Origin: Euryarchaeota archaeon UBA54
GTDB lineage: Archaea; Thermoplasmatota; Poseidoniia; Poseidoniales; Thalassarchaeaceae
NCBI GenBank assembly: GCA_002495735.1
Contig: DAGM01000014.1
Coordinates: 39,744-53,561 of the forward strand
Reading direction: 5' to 3'
Length of the DNA: 13,818 bases
Shown piece after piece: positions 1 through 8,946 of the stretch (positions are counted from its first letter, which is position 1; each line of letters opens with the position of its first letter). Under the pieces are notes generated by a model, which saw nothing but the letters and a program-made list of their open reading frames with translations, searched no databases and had not been told where the DNA came from. The position numbers were made by a program, and so were the translations under genes.

Positions 1-876
1 CTCCTTCTGGACGAGCTCGGCTATGCCTTGTAGCATCCCGGCCTTCTTCACCTGATAGGGGATGGAGTGAACTATCAGTTTCTTGCCCGAGGAGTCATCC
101 TGAACTTCGATGTCTGAGCGGATGTGGAAGCTACCGTGACCGGTTCTGTACATGTCGACGATGCCATCTATCCCGTGGATCGTGGCACCCGTAGGGAAGT
201 CTGGCCCCTTGAGGAACTCCATATACTCAAGCGCATCAATCTTGGGCGGGTTGTCGAAGCCTATCTTGCGATTTTGCTCGATGACCTTCTCTACATGGAA
301 CTTGATTGCCGCGGCGACCTCATTGAGGTTGTGAGGCGGAATCTTGGTCGCCATGCCGACGGCTATACCGTCGCTGCCGTTGAGCAGCAAATTAGGTAGG
401 CGAGCCGGCAACACTGACGGCTCTGTCTCTGTGTCGTCGAAGTTAGGTTCCATGTCAATGGTGTTCTTGTTGATGTCATCCAACATGTGATGCGACATCC
501 GATCGAGGCGACTTTCGGTGTACCTCATAGCAGCAGGAGGGTCACCATCGATGGAGCCGAAGTTTCCTTGACCGTCGATCAACGGGTACCGTAGGGAGAA
601 GTCCTGAGCCATCCTGACCATGGTTTGGTACAGCGCTTGGTCACCGTGTGGGTGGTACTTCCCCATCACTTCCCCGACTGAACGAGCAGATTTGCTGTAT
701 TTTTTCTCGTGGGTGTGGCCGGCCTGGTGCATCCCCCAGAGGATACGTCGGTGGACCGGCTTCAACCCGTCCCTAACGTCAGGTAGGGCACGCCCGATGA
801 TGACACTCATGGCATAGTTGATGTAACTCTCCTTCATCTCCTCAGAGATGTCCCTTCGAAGTAGATCCTCTGCCAT
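1..876 (-). CDS. gyrA: DNA gyrase subunit A, N-terminal part (runs off left edge)
   Basis: Breakage-reunion subunit of DNA gyrase, the ATP-dependent type IIA topoisomerase that supercoils DNA as GyrA2GyrB2. The visible 292 residues match the N-terminal domain: the opening [20 protein letters not shown], then the [17 protein letters not shown] block (about 33-49), HPHGD (75-79), [12 protein letters not shown] (101-112) and RYTESRL with the DNA-linking tyrosine at 119. The ATG at 876 is 9 bp after the gyrB stop, and a GAGG Shine-Dalgarno-like site overlaps that stop codon, so the two are co-transcribed and probably translationally coupled. The C-terminal beta-pinwheel lies outside the window. 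Odd point: the two positions that usually hold Ser and Asp/Glu in the quinolone pocket (E. coli 83 and 87) are both Gln here (80 and 84). Identification as GyrA rather than ParC rests on the GyrB partner; the C-terminal domain would settle it. Confidence 0.95.
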   Translation of the reverse strand, partial: MAEDLLRRDISEEMKESYINYAMSVIIGRALPDVRDGLKPVHRRILWGMHQAGHTHEKKYSKSARSVGEVMGKYHPHGDQALYQTMVRMAQDFSLRYPLIDGQGNFGSIDGDPPAAMRYTESRLDRMSHHMLDDINKNTIDMEPNFDDTETEPSVLPARLPNLLLNGSDGIAVGMATKIPPHNLNEVAAAIKFHVEKVIEQNRKIGFDNPPKIDALEYMEFLKGPDFPTGATIHGIDGIVDMYRTGHGSFHIRSDIEVQDDSSGKKLIVHSIPYQVKKAGMLQGIAELVQKE

Positions 877-885
877 TCTGATTCC

Positions 886-2904
<2,019 letters not shown>

Positions 2905-2943
2905 GCGCATCTGTAATTTGGTGTAGGTCAAGGGTTATCAACT

Positions 2944-2955
2944 CTCCTTAGGGAG
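2944..2955. repeat. Small inverted repeat with the same TTAG centre as the gyrB hairpin
   Basis: CTCC (2944-2947) and GGAG (2952-2955) flank TTAG. The core CCTTAGGG also occurs at 2888-2895 inside the larger gyrB hairpin, so the same 8-base core appears twice, 58 bp apart, in this divergent spacer. It could be a second, weaker binding site for the same protein or a chance match; the stem is only 4 bp. Confidence 0.3.
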
Positions 2956-2994
2956 GCTCCAAAAATCACTGAAAATGAAGCATTAATCCTGTGC

Positions 2995-3010
2995 CAGGCC
3001 TATAGGCCTG
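2995..3010. promoter_or_regulatory. 16-bp perfect palindrome with central TATA upstream of aroD
   Basis: CAGGCCTATAGGCCTG is an exact 16-bp palindrome ending 48 bp before the aroD ATG. The central TATA could itself be the TBP-binding element: initiation about 25 bp further would give a leader of roughly 30 nt that includes the aroD Shine-Dalgarno site. A palindrome of this length is a typical dimeric regulator operator, and here it would overlap the TATA element and occlude it. The gyrB promoter is on the other side, so either gene could be the target. Confidence 0.45.
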
Positions 3011-3028
3011 TGAAATTGCACGACATGG

Positions 3029-3035
3029 TTATACA
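3029..3035 (+). promoter_or_regulatory. Alternative TATA-like element for aroD
   Basis: TTATACA centred about 27 bp before the aroD ATG is at the spacing expected for a leaderless archaeal transcript. It competes with the TATA inside the palindrome at 2995-3010. The presence of AGGTGGAG at 3044-3051, 7 nt before the ATG, argues for a leadered mRNA and hence for the upstream element. Only one of the two need be real. Confidence 0.3.
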
Positions 3036-3058
3036 GACTGCCAAGGTGGAGCGGCCGA

Positions 3059-3871
3059 ATGCCTCGACCACTCATCTGTGTTACACTGAGAGGGTGCACC
3101 GTTGATGAGATGCTGAAGGATGCAGCCATGGCGACTGCTGCAGGGGCGGATATGGTTGAGGTACGTCTGGACAAGCTTTGGGTTGTAGAGCAGATGCCTG
3201 AACCGGATCCCGCAGAGGAGGAAGCGAAGAGGGATGATCGTAGGCCCAAATACGTCGAGCCTGATTTCATCCCGCAACCCCTCGACTCGGTCGACGTGCA
3301 GGGGGCGCTTGAGTCACTTAAGCAGGGCATCGACCTACCGGTAATCCTTACATGCCGCCCAGAGCGCCAGCAGGGCCATTATCCGGGAGAAGAAGGACAA
3401 CGTATCGAGGTGCTGAGTGCGGCAATCAATAGTGGCGTCAGTTGGATTGACCTCGAGGTCGATATCGAGTCGAAGGCGCGCAAATCTCTGATGGATGATG
3501 CTTCTGGGAAGGCCAAGGTTGTTGCCTCCCTTCACTCCTCGGAGAATCCTCCCTCGGCTTCGGAGATAATCCACGATGTCGAGGACAACTCTGATGCCGG
3601 AGATATCATCAAAATCTGCTACCGGTCATCAGGCCGTCACGACGGACTACGTCTGTTTGAGGCAGCGTGGGGTCTCAGGAGCTCAGGAGCTCATTACGCC
3701 ATCATGGGATTGGGATGGGGCGGCGACTGGACTAGGATTCACGCCCCGTTGCTTGAACAGGCCCTAGTATACACCACCATGGACAAGGGACTGCACATCT
3801 CGCGACAGGGTAGAATCAACGCCTCGGACCTGCAGACTGCGTGGCAACTGCTAGAATACGAGACCGCCTAA
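3059..3871 (+). CDS. aroD: 3-dehydroquinate dehydratase, type I
   Basis: Third enzyme of the shikimate pathway: dehydrates 3-dehydroquinate to 3-dehydroshikimate through a Schiff base. The 270-residue protein follows the type I TIM-barrel pattern: VEVRLD with Glu34/Arg36, PVILTCRP with Arg100, VVASLH with His159, IIKICYRS with the Schiff-base Lys185, and IMGLGWGGDWTRIHAP with Arg226. The ATG is preceded by AGGTGGAG at 7 nt. Two odd points: by position, the family's EGG glutamate is Gln104 (RPERQQG) and the APGQ glutamine is Arg252 (RQGRI). A charged insert of roughly 30 residues (about 43-77) follows strand 2. The gene stands alone, diverging from gyrB and converging on the surface-protein operon, whose last stop overlaps this stop by 4 bp. 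Family assignment is firm; full activity is likely but the changed residues leave some doubt. Confidence 0.9.
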   Translation: MPRPLICVTLRGCTVDEMLKDAAMATAAGADMVEVRLDKLWVVEQMPEPDPAEEEAKRDDRRPKYVEPDFIPQPLDSVDVQGALESLKQGIDLPVILTCRPERQQGHYPGEEGQRIEVLSAAINSGVSWIDLEVDIESKARKSLMDDASGKAKVVASLHSSENPPSASEIIHDVEDNSDAGDIIKICYRSSGRHDGLRLFEAAWGLRSSGAHYAIMGLGWGGDWTRIHAPLLEQALVYTTMDKGLHISRQGRINASDLQTAWQLLEYETA

Positions 3872-4761
3872 CCGTCTTGGCTGCGCTCATCGCGCTCACT
3901 CTCGAGGTAAGGGACCTGATGCGAATCTTCTTCATCGCCCAGCCCGGTCGACATGTACTTGCTGTGAATGATAAGAGGGACGATGATGCAAGCTATCGGT
4001 AGCGCTGCTATCAGGATGTAGGCGACGAAATTGGGCAGCGTCGTCCTCTCTTCAACATCGACCAATATCTCGACATTCATGCTGCCTCCGGCGGCCTTTC
4101 TATCGGAACTCCTCCCGTTGTCCCAGCCATCGACCACTAGGTAGTACTGGGGGTCGCCCGAATCGAACCAAGAGACGGAGGACCATGCCGAACCAATCGA
4201 GTCTATGGCCACTGAGAATACCTGGCTAGAAACGCTCTCGTATGCGTGGACATCCCTGAACGGCAGCCACATGGCCAGGTCTCTCCATTCCACTGGTAAT
4301 TCGTTGACAATTTCCTCTAAATCATCCCACTCTCTAGTTTCGTAACTTGATGTGTAGCGGTCCCAGTTGGCCTCATTCATCAGGTATACATCGCCAATCG
4401 CCCCCATGGTCGGAGCTGACTGTGAATCAGAGCTCAAATAGAGGCAGAAGGTGTACTGGTAGCCAGGCACCAGTTCCATACTAATCGCATTCGCGCTGTC
4501 GTTGTAGACCGTCATATCGGTGCTGAAGTCGCGATTTAGGGGCTTCAACATCGCATTCTCGCCCCAAAATCCACCATCTTCGATCGAGTGCTCTTCAAAG
4601 TACTGATCTATCCCTGGAGAGTTTTCGGCCGGAACGTCGCCACAGTTCGCCTCTGCAGATGCAATCGGAGCTGCGATTATTGTAACGAACACAGCGACTA
4701 CGGGCAGGAGCAGACAGAGGTTGATTGCGGCCGCAGTGAGTTTCCTAGGGCCGTCTTCCAC
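3868..4761 (-). CDS. Secreted, C-terminally anchored surface protein of unknown function
   Basis: Not a recognised family. The 297 residues begin with a signal peptide (hydrophobic about 12-34, probable cleavage ASA|E after residue 36). A beta-rich, aromatic- and acid-rich ectodomain follows (37-242), with Cys40 and Cys106 as a possible disulfide. There is one transmembrane helix (about 245-265) and a short charged cytoplasmic tail. The stretch DVYLMNEANWDRY and the later YYLVVDGWDNG loosely resemble pre-peptidase C-terminal/GOLD-like beta sandwiches, but this is only an impression. The start is GTG at 4761, two bases after the stop of the upstream 1368-residue gene, with GAGGAGG ending 8 nt before it inside that gene. 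The pair is therefore an operon, and the small protein is likely to work with the large peptidase/PKD protein at the cell surface. Its stop overlaps the aroD stop. Confidence 0.85.
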   Translation of the reverse strand: MEDGPRKLTAAAINLCLLLPVVAVFVTIIAAPIASAEANCGDVPAENSPGIDQYFEEHSIEDGGFWGENAMLKPLNRDFSTDMTVYNDSANAISMELVPGYQYTFCLYLSSDSQSAPTMGAIGDVYLMNEANWDRYTSSYETREWDDLEEIVNELPVEWRDLAMWLPFRDVHAYESVSSQVFSVAIDSIGSAWSSVSWFDSGDPQYYLVVDGWDNGRSSDRKAAGGSMNVEILVDVEERTTLPNFVAYILIAALPIACIIVPLIIHSKYMSTGLGDEEDSHQVPYLESERDERSQDG

Positions 4762-4763
4762 GC

Positions 4764-7700
4764 TCAGCGCCTCCTCGTCCTGATAGGTCGGATGTATCCG
4801 GACTCCTTGTTTCTTCGCTCTTGGACAGTCAGGTACTTCGGTTGTGGAGGTGGCTTGTGCTGGTCCATACCAGGCAGGCCTCCTTCGACTTCAACTTCAG
4901 TGACGTCGTAGGTCTCGAGCATCTCTCCGGCATCCAACTCATCCTCGTCTTTCTCTCGCATAATCAACCACCCAAGTACGAGGACGGCCGCAACCAAGGC
5001 TAGCAGCCCCGCGCTCTCCCTGTTAGGAACTAGGTCACTCCATGTCAGGTCGGCCAACGACTTCGGCTTGTCATCTTCCTGCACCGAGAGGACGGTGATT
5101 ACGTACTCCTCAGAGGAGCAGACGCCCACGCCGTCGCACACCTGCATCAGGATTCTAATTTCGCCAGGCTGGTTCCAAGTCTGATTACCCCACAACCAGT
5201 CGTTTCGAGTGTCGCCGTCGAGGTCGGTGTCTTGCAGCGCGTTGAGGTCCCATTTCACTGTCAGTGGACCTGTTAGGGGCCGGTCACGGTCATTGGCCGG
5301 ATTGCCGTCCCCGTCACTGTCGTCAGACTGGTCCAGATCTATCCACGCCTCTATGCCGTCGTCTAGGTCCGCATCTTTGGCGCTGGAGTTCAGCAGCACG
5401 ATGTCGCCCATCGCGACGTAGTCGGCAGAGATTGGATCATCGGTGAGAATCACAGGAGCCCTAGAGACGTGAACGGTCAGAGTGGTCGTGTTTGTCTCAC
5501 CACCCTCAAAACCGTCAACCACCGTCAGGGTCACGACATAGGTGCCGGGAATCTCGTAGGCGTGCCACACTACCGGTCCGCTGACCGGCGAACTGGCGTC
5601 GCCGAAGTCCCAGATCCACGAGACTATGCCGTTCCACTCCGATGAATCGGAATCCGTTGATGTCCGGCCCACAAACAGTGGGTCAGCATCGTAACTGTCA
5701 GAACCATCGAACCTGATTGGGTCGCCGGGAGCCACGAATGCGCCCCCTCCAGCAGTATGGGGGACCTGCCAGACGACACCGTCCTCGGTCTGAGGGATTT
5801 CGCTCATCACAGACCCGTTGACGCTCGGGCAACTGAATTCAAGTCCTGGGACAGGGAGTGGGTTGGCTATCCTAATCGAGTATGACTTGGTGGCCGAGGA
5901 GAGCCCCCTGTCGTCGACTATGGTGAGGCTGATGGTGTACAGTCCGGGCTCGAGGAAGGTGTGGCTCACTGAGGAGACGTTGTACACAGGGTCATCGAAG
6001 TCTGAGATTTCCCACTTAGTCTGCAGCAGTGCCGTGTCACCATCTGGGTCGAACGACTCGCTAACGAATGTGTAGGTCGTATCCACATCTCCATCCTGCG
6101 GTCTCGCGAAAACTGCGACTGGTCTCTGATTAAGCACTTGTACCTGAAGCAGGGCTACGGAGGTGTTGCCATCATCATCGGTGACTTCGAGAGTGACGTT
6201 TTTCATTCCCGGCTCAAGCCATCCAGCGCTGGGATTCTGCAGGATGGACTCGGTCGCGGAAAAGTCGGAAGTCAGTGCCATCCCAGAGCCGTCCAGATTG
6301 ACCCCCTCCTCGAAGAACCAGCTATACTCGACAATCATCCCATCTGAGTCCTCAAAGACTGTCGGCATGGTCAGTGGAGTCAACGTGTATGTCTGCAGTG
6401 GTTCGTCAAAGATCTGTTTCGGTAAACGATTCAGGACCTTGATGTAAATGGATTGCTCGACGATGTGAATACCGTCATCGACTGTCAAAATCAGAGTGTA
6501 GATAATTCCGTCAGCGCTGCCGTCCACCCATGAGTGCCCAGCCTCGCCCACTCCTTGGCCTCCTTCGTTCTGCCCGTCGCCCCAGTCCCAGGTGAATACC
6601 AACTCATCGAGAGGGACGTTGTCTGAGGTCCCTCTGGCTGAGAATTGCACTCTCTGATCAGTGAGGAGCACCAGTTCGTCGGTGATGATGACTCCATCCA
6701 CAGAGATCTCGGGGATTGGGTCGGAGATGTCGCTCACCGAGATGTTCCACGATTGAGAATCCGAGTAGTATCCTCCTTGGTCCTGTACCACTAGGACAAT
6801 CTGGTAGTCTCCGGCATTGAGGTACGAGTGGGTCGGATTCTTCAATCCGGACGAGTTGTTGTCTCCGAGGTCCCAGATGTATCCTACAGGAGTGTCGTTA
6901 TGGCTGAATGTACCATTCAACTGACCGAAGCCCCACGAGTCGTACCCCGAACCGAACACGGTCACGGGTAGCCATGTCTGAGTGACTGGCGTGGACATCG
7001 AACCGGATGCAACAGGCTCCATGTTAGCCAGAGCCATGGGCAGTGAGAACGCTTGGTCCACAATCTCCCCTGTAACGTCGCGGATGCGGATGCCGTAGGT
7101 CCAGTCTCCCGATGAAGGGGGAGTGAACCAGACGCTTCTCGGAGACGGAACACTATTGCCGGCGGTGATGTCGAACACCACCGAGTCAGACACGCTGTTG
7201 TTGACATAGGCCTCGATGGTCACTTCAAGAATTTCGAAGAATGCGTTGGACTCCACATCGAGATCGATGCGAACGCTGTCGTCCAACCCGTCCTCGTCCC
7301 TGTCGAAGGAGGTAATCGTGTCTATCGAGACTTCCGCGGGGTCGGTAATCAGACCAGCATGTACAGTGAGAGAGGCTGTTGGGTACGATCCAGTGGTGAT
7401 GCCGCAGGACACATAGTTGTAGTCGCAGTCAGTGACCATGGATTCGTACCATGTGAGCAGCCAGACCTCGTCAGTGGTGTTTCCAAATCCGTGCACTAGC
7501 CCGGTTCCGGCCCCTGTTCCGGAGTCTATCCGCAGGCTACTCATCGACCAAGTCCCCGTGTCTGCGTCGCGAGCCATTATGGCGCCTTCAAAGCCGAATT
7601 GAGTTGGTTGCACCATCATATTGAGCGGAGCGCCAGAGCCCTGAGCGAACTTGTACGCTCTCATGCCCCAGCCCTCTATATCTTGACTGGAGCTGTTCCA

Positions 7701-8870
7701 ATCGTTGACCCACTGATCGTTGTATCCACTCATCTGGGCCTTGCAGATATAGGCGGCAATGCATCCTGAGGTGAGATCGAGGTTGGTAAATCCGAAGGCC
7801 CCTTGGGCGCTGTCGAGGGACACTGCCGCACTGAAGTTAGCAAAGATCTCACTCATCGTCGTCCCAATAGAGGTCGCACCTGTCTCTGGATTTTGAGCCA
7901 GATTCTCAATAGCTACTCCGCCGGTAGCCGTATCGGCGACCAGTCTTTGGATTGCAGCTCCACCGCCGAGTTTGTCGGCTAGGTACATCAGGAACATGAA
8001 ACCGGCGCCATAGTCGGCTATTCTGCCGTTCCACCACCGCACGCTGAGGCTGCTGTCCTGCGACCATTCATTGGCGTGTCCTGTCAGCGTGCTGGTGACT
8101 CCGAAGGCTAGGTACGCTGCCATGTCCGCCGCTCCCTCATCGATCCACAGGTACTCGTACGGATCCCTCGCGTTATGCAGCAGATGCTCGAACTCATGAG
8201 CAAGGATAGTGTTCCTCGAACTCATGTCATCGACGTCGACGAACACTGATTCCCTAACCGACGAGATACCGGGTGAGAAGTATCCGCCGGTCCCACCTGA
8301 TCCGTCGATGGCAATCAGGACAATCTCGATTTGGCAGTTGTTGTCGACATCGGGCGGACTGCCGAAATAGGTCGTGTCCGTGGGGTAAATCGTCGATTCC
8401 CAGGTTGAGGCAATATCATTGAGCGTGGTAGACGAGATAATCTGGCCGTTCTCAACCAGAATAGCAGAATTGGCAGATACCTTCTGCGCCGTGACAGAGA
8501 CGCTGCCACTGGCCGTGGAGACGTTGCCAGTATCGCCTTGACTCCATGCATTCTCGCAAGAACGTACTGTGGATCTCGAGTTCAGGTAGCCCGGAGAGAA
8601 TGGGAGCACCAGCCCAGGATAACCAGCTTCCCTCCATTCGATCTTCAGGTGACCGGTAGCCGAGAATATCGGTTCGAATTCATCTGTGAACAGGTACCGC
8701 TTGCCCTCAATAGAGGGGTCGAACTCCGAGAGGTCGCCCGACATGACCTCAGTCATCGATTCAGTGGATTGCGGCTCTGCGAGAGTCAAAGGAGAAAGAC
8801 TGGCGAACAGCATCGTCAGGACCAGCATGACAGATGCTCTGCGGGACGTTGGTGCATTGTGGGGGGGCAT
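4764..8870 (-). CDS. Giant secreted zinc metallopeptidase with PKD repeats and C-terminal membrane anchor
   Basis: A 1368-residue cell-surface protein. Residues 1-31 are a signal peptide with probable cleavage TLA|E. A gluzincin-like domain follows: HEFEH (His225, Glu226, His229) and a downstream WIDEGAADM with Glu245 as likely third zinc ligand, resembling M30/M6-type peptidases. About 630-1262 holds five to six PKD-like repeats, recognisable by WDLGD, WDWGD and WDFGD and by HSYLNAGDYQIVLVV or HAYEIPGTYVVTLTV. Asp-rich calcium-type loops occur at 523-531, about 1179-1195 and 1213-1223. About 17 NxS/T sequons suggest heavy glycosylation. A membrane helix (1284-1304) and a 64-residue cytoplasmic tail ending in RTRRR close the protein. 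The ATG at 8870 is chosen because GGAG sits 8 nt upstream; the in-frame GTG at 8879 overlaps that site. Likely roles are adhesion and extracellular proteolysis; the substrate is unknown. Confidence 0.88.
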   Translation of the reverse strand: MPPHNAPTSRRASVMLVLTMLFASLSPLTLAEPQSTESMTEVMSGDLSEFDPSIEGKRYLFTDEFEPIFSATGHLKIEWREAGYPGLVLPFSPGYLNSRSTVRSCENAWSQGDTGNVSTASGSVSVTAQKVSANSAILVENGQIISSTTLNDIASTWESTIYPTDTTYFGSPPDVDNNCQIEIVLIAIDGSGGTGGYFSPGISSVRESVFVDVDDMSSRNTILAHEFEHLLHNARDPYEYLWIDEGAADMAAYLAFGVTSTLTGHANEWSQDSSLSVRWWNGRIADYGAGFMFLMYLADKLGGGAAIQRLVADTATGGVAIENLAQNPETGATSIGTTMSEIFANFSAAVSLDSAQGAFGFTNLDLTSGCIAAYICKAQMSGYNDQWVNDWNSSSQDIEGWGMRAYKFAQGSGAPLNMMVQPTQFGFEGAIMARDADTGTWSMSSLRIDSGTGAGTGLVHGFGNTTDEVWLLTWYESMVTDCDYNYVSCGITTGSYPTASLTVHAGLITDPAEVSIDTITSFDRDEDGLDDSVRIDLDVESNAFFEILEVTIEAYVNNSVSDSVVFDITAGNSVPSPRSVWFTPPSSGDWTYGIRIRDVTGEIVDQAFSLPMALANMEPVASGSMSTPVTQTWLPVTVFGSGYDSWGFGQLNGTFSHNDTPVGYIWDLGDNNSSGLKNPTHSYLNAGDYQIVLVVQDQGGYYSDSQSWNISVSDISDPIPEISVDGVIITDELVLLTDQRVQFSARGTSDNVPLDELVFTWDWGDGQNEGGQGVGEAGHSWVDGSADGIIYTLILTVDDGIHIVEQSIYIKVLNRLPKQIFDEPLQTYTLTPLTMPTVFEDSDGMIVEYSWFFEEGVNLDGSGMALTSDFSATESILQNPSAGWLEPGMKNVTLEVTDDDGNTSVALLQVQVLNQRPVAVFARPQDGDVDTTYTFVSESFDPDGDTALLQTKWEISDFDDPVYNVSSVSHTFLEPGLYTISLTIVDDRGLSSATKSYSIRIANPLPVPGLEFSCPSVNGSVMSEIPQTEDGVVWQVPHTAGGGAFVAPGDPIRFDGSDSYDADPLFVGRTSTDSDSSEWNGIVSWIWDFGDASSPVSGPVVWHAYEIPGTYVVTLTVVDGFEGGETNTTTLTVHVSRAPVILTDDPISADYVAMGDIVLLNSSAKDADLDDGIEAWIDLDQSDDSDGDGNPANDRDRPLTGPLTVKWDLNALQDTDLDGDTRNDWLWGNQTWNQPGEIRILMQVCDGVGVCSSEEYVITVLSVQEDDKPKSLADLTWSDLVPNRESAGLLALVAAVLVLGWLIMREKDEDELDAGEMLETYDVTEVEVEGGLPGMDQHKPPPQPKYLTVQERRNKESGYIRPIRTRRR

Positions 8871-8915
8871 GTTCAACACTCCGTGTTGTTTTCAGTCGCA
8901 ATCCGCTCAAAGACC

Positions 8916-8923
8916 TATTTTAA
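8916..8923. promoter_or_regulatory. TATA-like element that could serve both divergent operons
   Basis: TATTTTAA is the only AT-rich box in the 76-bp start-to-start gap. Its centre is about 27 bp upstream of the ATG at 8947, ideal for a leaderless plus-strand transcript, and AAAGACC just upstream is a fair BRE. Read on the other strand (TTAAAATA), initiation about 27 bp away falls near 8892, giving a leader of roughly 20 nt that contains the GGAG site of the minus-strand gene. No second TATA element was found for the minus-strand operon. Confidence 0.5.
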
Positions 8924-8946
8924 CATCGATGGAGCATCGTTCGTAC

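Noticed and set aside
3674..3692. CTCAGGAG repeat in aroD
   Set aside because: Short, within coding sequence, and encodes ordinary AroD residues.
8861..8867. Run of seven G (C7 on the coding strand) right after the start codon of the PKD gene, as a phase-variable tract
   Set aside because: Seven bases is short for slippage switching, and the frame is intact into a good signal peptide. It could be noted only as a sequencing-error risk.
8686..8946. Longer N-terminus of the cyclotransferase starting at 8686 or 8929
   Set aside because: It would overlap the 5' end of the divergent gene and place the promoter inside the coding region. The signal peptide begins cleanly at 8947.
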